Below, piece by piece: positions 35,525 through 43,055 of a stretch of 55,225 bases of DNA. The DNA is from an uncultured Collinsella sp. GTDB lineage: Bacteria; Actinomycetota; Coriobacteriia; Coriobacteriales; Coriobacteriaceae. The DNA is taken from contig UQAU01000012.1 of assembly GCA_900539035.1 (NCBI GenBank), positions 1 to 55,225 of the forward strand, given 5' to 3'. Position numbers and translations under genes: made by a program. Positions within the stretch are counted from its first letter, which is position 1. Each line of letters begins with the position of its first letter. Below the pieces are notes generated by a model. The model was not told where the DNA came from and ran no database searches. It was given only the letters and a program-made list of their open reading frames with translations.

Positions 35525-35758
35525 ATGAACACGATGGTCGAAGTTGCTGACAAGGCTTGGAACTGGGCTTTTTGCCGGGCGATTCGCGCTCGCCAGCATG
35601 CCAAGGAGCTGTTGCAGGAGGAGAGCGCGCAGGGTACCACCGAGTACGCCATCTTGGTCGGCGTGCTCGTGGTGATCGCGATTATCGCCATCGTCGCATT
35701 TAAGGGCAAAGTCGAAGAACTGTGGAACGCGATCAAAGACGGCATCAACAGCCTGTAG
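35525..35758 (+). CDS. flp: Flp/Fap-type major pilin precursor
   Basis: A 77-residue prepilin. After a roughly 36-residue basic leader comes QGTTEYAILVGVLVVIAII, with the Gly-xxxx-Glu-Tyr processing site typical of Flp pilins. The mature part is only about 40 residues (AIVAFKGKVEELWNAIKDGI). It should be cut by a TadV-type peptidase, which is not encoded in the window, and polymerised by the TadA machine. GGGAGG precedes the ATG. The leader is long for the family. Confidence 0.93.
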   Translation: MNTMVEVADKAWNWAFCRAIRARQHAKELLQEESAQGTTEYAILVGVLVVIAIIAIVAFKGKVEELWNAIKDGINSL

Positions 35759-36285
35759 GAGGCAGGCGGCCTGTCGGTTCGCCGCTGGTGCTCGTCTGTT
35801 TGCTCGTGGCAATAGCGGTGACGCTTTGGGGGCTGGGTGTTGCGCGGCAGCAGTGTCCAGGCGCTGCTGCCGATTTGGGGTCGGGCTCGGCGGCGGCGTC
35901 ACAAGAGGAAGGCGCGGGAGATATGGGCGGTCAGAATGCCGCCGTCACGGCTCGGACCTTTTTGCAGGCGCTCGACGAGCGGTCGGCCAACGCGACGGAG
36001 CCGTCTGCAGACAACGCGATTGCGGTTCGGCTCGCATGGTCCGAGGACCGGCCGATGACCGAGGCGGCGGCAGACCTGTTGCGCGCCTACCGCGAGGTGC
36101 CCACGGCCCAGCTCGCCCTGAGCGGCTATCTCGATATTAAGGGCAACGTATGGGGCGCCATCGTGCGCGATGGGCGCGGCTGGGTCGATATGGTGACGGT
36201 TGCCGCGGATACTGGCGATGCTTCGTGTCGTCTGCGCGCGGTGCGCCTGGTCCCGCAAACAATAAGCTCAAAGGAGGGATCGTGA
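35722..36285 (+). CDS. Membrane-anchored Tad-locus protein of unknown role
   Basis: A single N-terminal membrane helix (PLVLVCLLVAIAVTLWGLG) after RRP is followed by a roughly 130-residue extracellular domain that I do not recognise. The start is uncertain: GTG 35722 (187 residues, overlapping flp by 37 bases) keeps the positive residues before the helix. GTG 35788 is the alternative; no good ribosome site supports either. Its place between two pilins argues for a role in pilus assembly or anchoring. Confidence 0.6.
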   Translation: MERDQRRHQQPVGGRRPVGSPLVLVCLLVAIAVTLWGLGVARQQCPGAAADLGSGSAAASQEEGAGDMGGQNAAVTARTFLQALDERSANATEPSADNAIAVRLAWSEDRPMTEAAADLLRAYREVPTAQLALSGYLDIKGNVWGAIVRDGRGWVDMVTVAADTGDASCRLRAVRLVPQTISSKEGS

Positions 36286-36286
36286 A

Positions 36287-36505
36287 ATGCATGGCGTTCT
36301 GCGTGAAGAGGTTGCCCAAGCGACTGTGGAATACGCCATCGTCACGGTGGCGCTGCTATCGATCGTGCTGGCGATTGCGGGACTTTGGCGTGCTGGCACC
36401 GATGGACGCTTGGCGGCGCTGGTTGAGCGGGCGGCATCTCACGGCGTCACCTCGACGTCGGTTATCGACGCCGCTGCGGGCGCTAAGGACATCGCGTTGT
36501 ATTGA
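36287..36505 (+). CDS. Small prepilin-like protein (Flp/TadE-like)
   Basis: A 72-residue protein with a short leader and AQATVEYAIVTVALLSIVLAI, a prepilin-type segment with Glu at position 5 of the hydrophobic stretch. The remainder is 40 mostly polar residues. AAAGGAGGG lies just upstream of the ATG. It could be a minor pilin or pilus initiator. It ends where the next reading frame begins. Confidence 0.75.
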   Translation: MHGVLREEVAQATVEYAIVTVALLSIVLAIAGLWRAGTDGRLAALVERAASHGVTSTSVIDAAAGAKDIALY

Positions 36506-36980
36506 TATTGCGCGCGAGGACCGGGCGCAGTCTACGGTCGAGTCCGCTTTTTTGCTGCCGACGTTTTTGACGCTTATCTTGCTCGCGTTGCAGCCGGTGT
36601 GCCTGCTCTATACGCGCGCGGTCATGGAGTCTGCCGCCGCCGAGACCGCGCGGCTTATGACCACGACGACGGTGGAGGACGACGATGACCTTAAGGAGTT
36701 CACTCGCCGCAGACTTGCCGCGGTGCCCAACGTCTCGATTTTTCATGCCGGCGGGCCGCTGTCGTGGGATATCGAGTTGGGGCGGGCCGGTGCCGGCGGC
36801 GTTTCGTCCGTGTCTGTTGCCGGCGAGGTTAAGCCGCTGCCCGTGATCGGTGCATTTGTGCAGGCCATGGGTAGCGCGGGTGAGGGCGGCTATGTCGAGC
36901 TCAAGGTCGACGTCTCGTATCGATCGCGTCCCGAATGGCTGGAGGGAGATTATGATTCATGGATTGCTGCATGGGATTAG
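36501..36980 (+). CDS. tadE: TadE-family pilus assembly protein with unclear start
   Basis: The frame encodes EDRAQSTVESAFLLPTFLTL and continues ILLALQPVCLLYTRAVMESA, a clear TadE/prepilin-like N-terminus, then a roughly 110-residue outer domain. No ATG, GTG or TTG lies in frame near the proper start. The only candidates are ATT at 36501 or 36507, with TAAGGA at 36484-36489 upstream, right at the stop of the preceding gene. Start by AUU, re-initiation or a sequencing error are the options; I use 36501. It overlaps the TadG-like gene by 29 bases. Confidence 0.7.
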   Translation: MDIAREDRAQSTVESAFLLPTFLTLILLALQPVCLLYTRAVMESAAAETARLMTTTTVEDDDDLKEFTRRRLAAVPNVSIFHAGGPLSWDIELGRAGAGGVSSVSVAGEVKPLPVIGAFVQAMGSAGEGGYVELKVDVSYRSRPEWLEGDYDSWIAAWD

Positions 36981-39117
36981 GCGCTGCCTGCTGCGGGTGA
37001 CGCAAGGGTTTGCGGCCCGCCGTCGACCAGGCGCTCGCCGCAAGCGGGGCGGCTTTATGGGCCGTGCCGGTATCGACTTGTTTATCGAAGACGGTGCCTA
37101 TACCACGCTCTCCTCTGCGGTTGTCATTCTGGTGGTGCTTACGCTGCTGTTTTCGTCGACCGCGGCGATATGGAGCATGTCGCGCGCCGGAGACACCCAG
37201 GTGGCGGCCGATAGCGGTGCACTGGCGGGCGCCAACGTGGTGTCGTCCTATCACACGGCCGCCACGGTGGTCGATGCGAGTATTTTGAGTTTGGGCCTGG
37301 CGGGGTTTGCCACGATCGGCACCGGCTTGGTTGCCATTCTCATTCCGGGCGCCGAGGTTGTCGGCAGCGATATCATCGATACGGGAACCCGGATCATTAA
37401 AACGCGGAACAAGTTTGCCAAAAGTGCGGCAAAGGGCCTGCAAAAGATCGAGACCGCCTTGCCGTACCTGGTTGCCGCGCGCGCCATGCAGGCAGTATCG
37501 GCGCAGGATACCGACGGCGTGACCTATACCGGTACGGCGCTTGCCGTGCCTAGGACATCTGAGTCGGATTTTGTTGCGCTCGAAGGATCCGAAATCTCGA
37601 CCGATGCCATTAAAGATGCGTCGGAAGATCTGGAGCGCGCGGCCGAGGAGCTACAAAAAGCATCGGAGGAGACGGCGAAGGCCAAAGAGCGCGCCTGGCT
37701 AGCGGATTGCGGTGGATCGGATAAAGGTTCGGTCGGCAGCTGTTCGTGTATGTGGGAGCGTGCGAAAAGCCTAACGGATCTCTCCGGTGTTCAAAATCCG
37801 CATTACTCATCGAGCGTTACGTGGGAGCCTCAAGTTGCCCTTAATCGCGCGAAGGACTACTACCATTGGCGTCTGACAAACGAGAAGCCCCAAGGCTCGA
37901 GTGTCGAGATGAAGGCAGAGTCTGCGGCGCGTAAGGCGTTTTATACCTATGCGAGCGCGGAGCTCGATCGGGCATATATAACCGAGAACGGAGACAGGGT
38001 TTCCTCCTATATTCCGCTGCTGCCGCGCAACTCTGATGAGGTCCGGGCGACGGAACTCTATACCGATGCGGTGTGGCCGACGAGCGTGAACGATGACAAG
38101 GTGTATCTGCATTACGGGACGACCTGCCCTAACTATAAGAAAGGAACGCCGAGCGGATTTGCTTCGGTTGCCGATTACGATGGGCAGGACAAATGCAGCA
38201 AGTGTCATTTTGGCGTTTCGTCGCTTGGTGCTGTTGCGGCGCCTTCAACCTCTATCGAAAACGGCTTCGAGTACCACTTCGATAAGTTCAAAGAGGCCCT
38301 GGAAGACTACGTCGAATGCCGCAACAAAGAACTCGAACTTGAGCGTCAGACCGAGGATGAGGCCGACCGTGCGGGCAATGCGTTTGACCAGGCCATTAAA
38401 GCGCTTTCGGGCGAGCGTCCGCGTATCGCTCCGCCCGGTCGCAACGGCGTGGTCGCCTTTGCGGTTTCGGGTGCCATCTCGAGCCCCGACGAGCTTAACT
38501 CTTCGTTTAACACGGCAGTCAGGCTTGGCGATCGCGGTGCTATCTCTGCTGCGGTGTTGGCACCCGATGAGGCGACGGCGCAAAACAACGTGCTTTCGCG
38601 ATTTTTCTCGACATTGAAGGAACGCTCGGGCGGCGTTGCCGGCGTGCTCGACGGTGTCATGGATGTTTGGGGACGGCTGCTTGTGGGATACGGTGATATC
38701 CAAGGTTCGGCCGACGAACTTATGGACGAGATGATTAAAGACCTAGGAGGGGGCAGCGGCGCGTTGGGCTCTATTGCATCGTGGCTCGGCGATACCGTTT
38801 CGGCGTCCGTGGCGGCGCTGGGTTTGGAACCGTGCGACTTGCGCCTGCGAAAGCCGGTACTGACCGATTCCGCCAACGTCATTAAGAGTCCGGGGTCTGA
38901 CATCGCTGGTCTCTCTCGAGCGCAAGACAAACTGCGAAGTATTCCGTTGGGCGTGACCGATCCCAAGGCGCTTTGCGAGGCGTTGGAATATCACGTCGAA
39001 CGCACCATTAGCGGTACGGTGTTCACGATTGCGGAGATTCCTCTGCCCGGCGGCGGCTCCGTCCCACTCACCGTCGATGTCGCCACGCTGATTGGCGCTC
39101 TGGGCGGTGGGTCGTAA
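36952..39117 (+). CDS. TadG-like pilus assembly protein
   Basis: A 721-residue protein. A membrane helix (AVVILVVLTLLFSSTAAIWSM, near residues 60-80) leads into GDTQVAADSGALAGANVV, the TadE/G-like signature. A very long extracytoplasmic region follows, with a coiled-coil-like Glu/Lys stretch (residues about 225-250) and two Cys clusters (GSCSCMW and CSKCHFG). GGAGGGAG precedes ATG 36952. The large outer part is much bigger than usual TadG and may be a tip or surface component. Family confident, role inferred. Confidence 0.8.
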   Translation: MIHGLLHGIRRCLLRVTQGFAARRRPGARRKRGGFMGRAGIDLFIEDGAYTTLSSAVVILVVLTLLFSSTAAIWSMSRAGDTQVAADSGALAGANVVSSYHTAATVVDASILSLGLAGFATIGTGLVAILIPGAEVVGSDIIDTGTRIIKTRNKFAKSAAKGLQKIETALPYLVAARAMQAVSAQDTDGVTYTGTALAVPRTSESDFVALEGSEISTDAIKDASEDLERAAEELQKASEETAKAKERAWLADCGGSDKGSVGSCSCMWERAKSLTDLSGVQNPHYSSSVTWEPQVALNRAKDYYHWRLTNEKPQGSSVEMKAESAARKAFYTYASAELDRAYITENGDRVSSYIPLLPRNSDEVRATELYTDAVWPTSVNDDKVYLHYGTTCPNYKKGTPSGFASVADYDGQDKCSKCHFGVSSLGAVAAPSTSIENGFEYHFDKFKEALEDYVECRNKELELERQTEDEADRAGNAFDQAIKALSGERPRIAPPGRNGVVAFAVSGAISSPDELNSSFNTAVRLGDRGAISAAVLAPDEATAQNNVLSRFFSTLKERSGGVAGVLDGVMDVWGRLLVGYGDIQGSADELMDEMIKDLGGGSGALGSIASWLGDTVSASVAALGLEPCDLRLRKPVLTDSANVIKSPGSDIAGLSRAQDKLRSIPLGVTDPKALCEALEYHVERTISGTVFTIAEIPLPGGGSVPLTVDVATLIGALGGGS

Positions 39118-39593
39118 TGAGTATCCGCATACGCCTGCGCGAGGAACGCGCCCAAGCGACGGTGGAGATGGCAGTGGTTACGCCCGTTTTGCTGGTGCTG
39201 GCACTCATCGTGTACAACGTCATGACCTTTGCCAGCGCTGTCGCGCGCTTCGACCGCGTGGTGCCCGACATCGTGTTGGCGCATGCCGTGGCGTCGGAAG
39301 GGGAGGGCGACGAAAGCTCTGCCGATGCCTCGGCGACGGTTCAGACTCAAATTCTGAATGCCATGGAAGGCTATGACTTGCGGATCGAAGTGTCGAGCGA
39401 GCAAGGCGCGGAGGCATCGGATGGTGGCCTGCTCTCCCTATCCGGTACGTTTAGGACCTACACCTGCACCATGCACTATGAGCCGTGGACGACTTCTCTC
39501 AGCATTGCTGGCGTTTCGCTGGGGGCGCCGACAACGTTGTCGCACGAGCGCGCGGTGACGGTCGATCCATGGCGTCCGGGGGTGGTCATGTGA
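39117..39593 (+). CDS. TadE-like minor pilin
   Basis: A 158-residue protein with REERAQATVEMAVVTPVLLV and a following helix, the TadE pattern with Glu after the cleavage region. A roughly 125-residue outer domain with two-strand repeats follows. The ATG overlaps the stop of the TadG-like gene (TAATG), so they are coupled. It is probably a pseudopilin-like assembly factor. Confidence 0.82.
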   Translation: MSIRIRLREERAQATVEMAVVTPVLLVLALIVYNVMTFASAVARFDRVVPDIVLAHAVASEGEGDESSADASATVQTQILNAMEGYDLRIEVSSEQGAEASDGGLLSLSGTFRTYTCTMHYEPWTTSLSIAGVSLGAPTTLSHERAVTVDPWRPGVVM

Positions 39594-39949
39594 CCGCGGT
39601 CTCGTCCTACATCGCCTACGCGCGGGCACTCAACAGGCTGGGTTGGACGCCGGCCGAGTTTGTGGTGGCGGAGTCGTTTGTCGTGCGCCTGCGCGGCATG
39701 CTGGGACGGCGTCCGGTTGCCGCCAACGGCCTGCCGCTCGTCATGGCGTTTCCACGCTGCTCTTCGGTCCATACGTGTTTTATGGCCTATCCCATCGACA
39801 TCGCCTTCATCGATGCACGCGGCAATATCCTCGCGCGCTACGAAAACGTATGTCCCTGGTGTATGTGCTCCTGCCCCGGCGCCTGGGCGGTATTGGAACG
39901 CCCTTCAATCCTCGCTACACCTCCCACCCTCCAACAAGTGCCGGCGTAA
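39590..39949 (+). CDS. DUF192 family protein
   Basis: A 119-residue protein with the DUF192 pattern FVVRLRGMLGRRPVAANGLP, HTCFMAYPIDIAFIDARGN and a Cys-rich end (CPWCMCSCPGAW). GTG 39590 is chosen since GGGGGTGG lies upstream and the codon overlaps the previous stop. DUF192 has no settled biochemical role but recurs next to Tad loci. It is the last gene of the operon. There is no signal peptide, unlike many members. Confidence 0.8.
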   Translation: MTAVSSYIAYARALNRLGWTPAEFVVAESFVVRLRGMLGRRPVAANGLPLVMAFPRCSSVHTCFMAYPIDIAFIDARGNILARYENVCPWCMCSCPGAWAVLERPSILATPPTLQQVPA

Positions 39950-39968
39950 GAGATTGACGACAGCGGAC

Positions 39969-39983
39969 TTTCGTCATACGAAA
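39969..39983 (+). promoter_or_regulatory. Palindromic operator candidate of the toxin-antitoxin pair
   Basis: TTTCGT-CAT-ACGAAA lies between a TTGACG at about 39954 and the toxin gene, across the expected -10 region. Ribbon-helix-helix antitoxins often bind such sites in their own promoter. Confidence 0.5.
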
Positions 39984-40008
39984 TTGGGTAAGATGGAGGA
40001 GAAGGTGC

Positions 40009-40275
40009 ATGGATGTTGAGATCCATCCGAACGCCAAAAAACACTTGACGGAAAAGCAGGTACTAGGTGCCTGGTTCGCGGTTACTGAGTGCATTCGCCG
40101 CGAGTCGGAGGACGAGCCGCCGAGATGGCTTGCCATTGGATGGCTTCCAGATGGTCGAAGTGTGGAACTTGTTGCGGTCGAACTAATTCGTGGATGGCTC
40201 ATTATTCATGCCCTGTCTCCGGTTCAGAAGAAATTCTGGCAAGAGATCGAGCGAGCTCGGCAGAGGGGTCGATGA
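40009..40275 (+). CDS. Putative toxin (BrnT-like) of a type II pair
   Basis: An 88-residue basic protein. The second half, RWLAIGWLPDGRSVELVAVE then GWLIIHALSPVQKKFWQEIE, follows the RelE/BrnT pattern of beta strands ending in a basic helix, though the match is distant. GGAGGAGAAGG precedes the ATG. It overlaps the next gene by four bases, which encodes a ribbon-helix-helix-like protein; toxin-first order is typical of BrnTA. Such toxins cut mRNA at the ribosome; activity here is inference. Confidence 0.6.
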   Translation: MDVEIHPNAKKHLTEKQVLGAWFAVTECIRRESEDEPPRWLAIGWLPDGRSVELVAVELIRGWLIIHALSPVQKKFWQEIERARQRGR

Positions 40276-40559
40276 TGGGCAAGACGTATACGGCCGCTAA
40301 TGGTCAGGTTGTAACGGATGAAATGATTGACGCGTGGTGCGAGTCGTACGAGCGCGGAGAGTTTCCGGATGGCGAACACACCGTTGGTGGGATCGTGCAT
40401 GGACGGCCCCCGCTCTCAGGTGAGAGGACGGCAACGCTGTCGGTCAAGATTCCTCTGGGAATGAAGGAGGCCATTCGTCGACGGGCGGCTGCCGAGGGGA
40501 TGACGCCAAGTGAGTTTGCCCGTGCGGCTCTGAGCGAAAAACTTCTTGCTGCCGGCTGA
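40272..40559 (+). CDS. Putative ribbon-helix-helix antitoxin
   Basis: A 95-residue protein whose last 45 residues (TATLSVKIPLGMKEAIRRRA then GMTPSEFARAALSEKL) form a CopG/RHH DNA-binding motif. The N-terminal part (DAWCESYERGEFPDGEH) is acidic, as expected for neutralising a basic toxin. ATG 40272 overlaps the toxin stop; ATG 40275 is also possible. It probably represses the shared promoter through the TTTCGT-CAT-ACGAAA site. Confidence 0.7.
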   Translation: MMGKTYTAANGQVVTDEMIDAWCESYERGEFPDGEHTVGGIVHGRPPLSGERTATLSVKIPLGMKEAIRRRAAAEGMTPSEFARAALSEKLLAAG

Positions 40560-40622
40560 TGCCTCTGACGTGCCGATTTATAGAACCGAGGCTGTGCTCA
40601 AAAACTTTTTTAAAATTCTCGG

Positions 40623-40650
40623 TTGACCGGAACGCGTCCTTGGTTATACT
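40623..40650 (+). promoter_or_regulatory. Promoter of tRNA-Phe
   Basis: TTGACC (40623-40628) and TATACT (40645-40650) are 16 bp apart, 32 bp before the tRNA. A short CCTTG-AAA-CAAGG hairpin lies in the leader. Confidence 0.8.
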
Positions 40651-40682
40651 AATCAAGCCTTGAAACAAGGCACACCTCAAAT

Positions 40683-40755
<73 letters not shown>

Positions 40756-40768
40756 CCTTGAATTGACT

Positions 40769-40798
40769 AGGACCTCTGCAAAGGGGTCCTTTTCTTTT
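40769..40798 (+). terminator. Terminator of tRNA-Phe
   Basis: AGGACC and GGTCCT form a stem followed by TTTTCTTTT, 13 bp past the tRNA. Confidence 0.8.
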
Positions 40799-40968
40799 AC
40801 CGAGGGCTCCTGCGGAAAATGCATCCCATTATTGAGCGGAAAAACGGAACGAGCTTTCCGGCGCGCGTGTGCATTTCGGCGCGCCATCTCGGGTTCCGTC
40901 TGCCCGGACATTCCTCCCACTTTTGCGCCACTTTGTAGACCGTTCGGTCGCCTGTCCGCACGCGCGGG

Positions 40969-40974
40969 TATACT
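40969..40974 (+). promoter_or_regulatory. -10 box ahead of the GH5-like gene
   Basis: TATACT lies 65 bp before ATG 41040; the -35 is weak. The rest of the gap 40799-41039 shows nothing else. Confidence 0.4.
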
Positions 40975-41039
40975 CAAAACGATACTTTTCCTATGCAATA
41001 CGATGCAGGTTCGGCCTGCGCGATTCGAAGGGGGCCGTG

Positions 41040-42101
41040 ATGGAGAGGATTCTCGGCGTTAATCTCTCTGGCTGGTTTATTCCCGAGCCCTGGGTGACCC
41101 CGTCGCTCTATGCAGCGACCGGAGCATCCAATGCAGCCGAGCTGCAGGAGGCCATGGGCACCGCTGCCTATAACGAGCGCATGCGTCGCCATTACGAGAC
41201 GTTTGTGAGCGAGGACGATTTTCGTCGTATGGCGCAGATCGGTCTCAACGCCGTGCGCCTGCCGGTGCCGTGGTATGCCTTTGGCTCGCAGGAGTCCGAC
41301 GCTTCCTACATCTCGGTCGTCGATTATATTGACCGTGCTATTGAGTGGGCCGACAAGTACAACATCCGCGTACTGCTCGATCTGGCGACGGTGCCGGGCG
41401 GCCAGGGCGATTCCAACGATTCGCCCACCACGCCGGAGGCTGTTGCCGAGTGGCATTCGTCCACCAACGGCCGTCACGTTGCGCTCGATGTGCTCGAGCG
41501 CCTGGCCGATCGCTATGGTGAGGCCGGGAGCCTGCTGGGCATCGAGCTGTTGGATACGCCGCAGATGAGCGTACGCAAGAGCCTCTTTACCATGACGGAC
41601 GGTATTCCGGCGCACTACCTGCGCAACTTCTATCGCGATGCCTACGAGCTCGTCCGCTCGTATATGCTCGAGGATAAGATCGTCGTCTTTTCCTCTTCGG
41701 GACACCCTGGCGAGTGGAAGCATTTTATGCGCGGCGCCAAGTACAAGAACGTCTACATGGACCTTCACCTGTACCATTACCGCGACGAGTATGCGCTCGA
41801 CATCACGAGCCCCCGCGGTCTGACGACGGCGATTTCGCGCAACAAGCGTGAGCTCAAAGAGGCAATCTCGACCGGATTCCCCGTTTTGGTGGGTGAATGG
41901 TCGGGCGCGGCGATCTTCGCCAACTCGTCGGTTACGCCCGAGGGCCGCAATGCCTACGAGCGCGTGTTTATCGCCAACCAGTTGGCATCGTTTGCGCCGG
42001 CGGCTGGCTGGTTCTTCCAAACGTGGAAGACCGAGAAGCGTATTGCAGCATGGGACGCCCGCGCGGCACTCGGCACGCTCGAGCGCGGCATGATTGAATA
42101 G
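41040..42101 (+). CDS. Glycoside hydrolase family 5-like protein with altered active site
   Basis: A 353-residue TIM-barrel protein resembling GH5 exo-beta-1,3-glucanases: VNLSGWFIPEPWVTPSLY at the start, AVRLPVPWY, LDLATVPGGQ, DLHLYHY and the nucleophile motif VLVGEWSGA (E286). Where the acid/base normally sits (GIELLNEP), this protein reads GIELLDTP, so the catalytic glutamate is Thr173 and the preceding Asn is Asp. No signal peptide is seen. GAAGGGGG lies upstream. It may bind rather than cleave glucan, or use another acid. It precedes rsmI by six bases. Confidence 0.8.
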   Translation: MERILGVNLSGWFIPEPWVTPSLYAATGASNAAELQEAMGTAAYNERMRRHYETFVSEDDFRRMAQIGLNAVRLPVPWYAFGSQESDASYISVVDYIDRAIEWADKYNIRVLLDLATVPGGQGDSNDSPTTPEAVAEWHSSTNGRHVALDVLERLADRYGEAGSLLGIELLDTPQMSVRKSLFTMTDGIPAHYLRNFYRDAYELVRSYMLEDKIVVFSSSGHPGEWKHFMRGAKYKNVYMDLHLYHYRDEYALDITSPRGLTTAISRNKRELKEAISTGFPVLVGEWSGAAIFANSSVTPEGRNAYERVFIANQLASFAPAAGWFFQTWKTEKRIAAWDARAALGTLERGMIE

Positions 42102-42107
42102 GTTGAT

Positions 42108-42986
42108 ATGACGCAAAACAGCGCCCATACGGGCAAACTCTATGTGGTCGGCACGCCCATCGGCAACCTGGGCGACCTGTCCCCGCGCGTTGGCGAGGCC
42201 TTTGCCGCTGCCGATGTCATCTGCTGCGAAGACACGCGCGTGACGTCAAAGCTGCTGATGCACCTGGGCATTTCCAAGCCGCTTGTCCGTTGCGACGAGA
42301 ATGTGATCGCCAGCCGCGCCACCGGCCTGGTCGACCGTCTGCTGGCGGGGGAGACCCTCGCCTTTGCCTCGGACGCCGGCATGCCGAGCGTGTCCGATCC
42401 CGGCCAGGCGCTGGTCGAGGCGGCGCGTGAGGCCGATGTGCCCGTCGAAGTTGTTCCCGGGCCCTCTGCTTGCGTCACGGCGCTCGTTTCGTCCGGCATT
42501 CCCTGCGAACATTTTTTCTTCGAGGGCTTTTTGGGTCGAAAGCACGGCGACCGCGTGCGCCGTTTGCAGCGCCTTGCCGTGGTTCCCGGCGCACTCATCT
42601 TCTACGAGTCTCCACATCGCATCGTGGCGACGCTCGAGGCTGTGGCAGAGGTTTTTCCCCAGCGTGAGGTTGCCGTCTGCCGCGAACTCACCAAGCTGCA
42701 CGAGGAGGTCTTGCGCGGGCCCGCCGCCCAGCTTGTCGAGGAGCTGCGTGCTCGCGGCGAGGTGAAGGGCGAGATTGCGCTGGTCATCGCGCCGCCGAGC
42801 GAGGACGAGGAGGCTGGTATCGTGCCGGTTGGCGCCGCGGCAGCGGATCCCGACGAGGCCCTGCGCGAGGATATCCGCGCCGCGCTCGAGGAGGGGGAGC
42901 CCGCGTCTGCGGTGGCCAAGCGCCTGTCTCAGAAGTATTCGCGCCGCAAGCGCGATGTCTATGCCATGGTGCTCGATATGCAATAG
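42108..42986 (+). CDS. rsmI: 16S rRNA (cytidine1402-2'-O)-methyltransferase
   Basis: A 292-residue SAM-dependent methyltransferase of the tetrapyrrole-methylase fold. VVGTPIGNLGDLSPR, ADVICCEDTR, FASDAGMPSVSDPG and VEVVPGPSAC are the family blocks, in order. It methylates C1402 in the ribosomal decoding site. A C-terminal extension (residues 235-292) contains a helical HTH-like tail (ASAVAKRLSQKYSRRKRDVY). It starts six bases after the GH5-like gene and is probably co-transcribed with it and possibly metG. Confidence 0.95.
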   Translation: MTQNSAHTGKLYVVGTPIGNLGDLSPRVGEAFAAADVICCEDTRVTSKLLMHLGISKPLVRCDENVIASRATGLVDRLLAGETLAFASDAGMPSVSDPGQALVEAAREADVPVEVVPGPSACVTALVSSGIPCEHFFFEGFLGRKHGDRVRRLQRLAVVPGALIFYESPHRIVATLEAVAEVFPQREVAVCRELTKLHEEVLRGPAAQLVEELRARGEVKGEIALVIAPPSEDEEAGIVPVGAAAADPDEALREDIRAALEEGEPASAVAKRLSQKYSRRKRDVYAMVLDMQ

Positions 42987-43055
42987 ATGGAGGATATCCA
43001 GCCCTTGCGCTAGAATCATCCCCTGTATGCAACGTTTTTCTGGAGGACAAACCCC

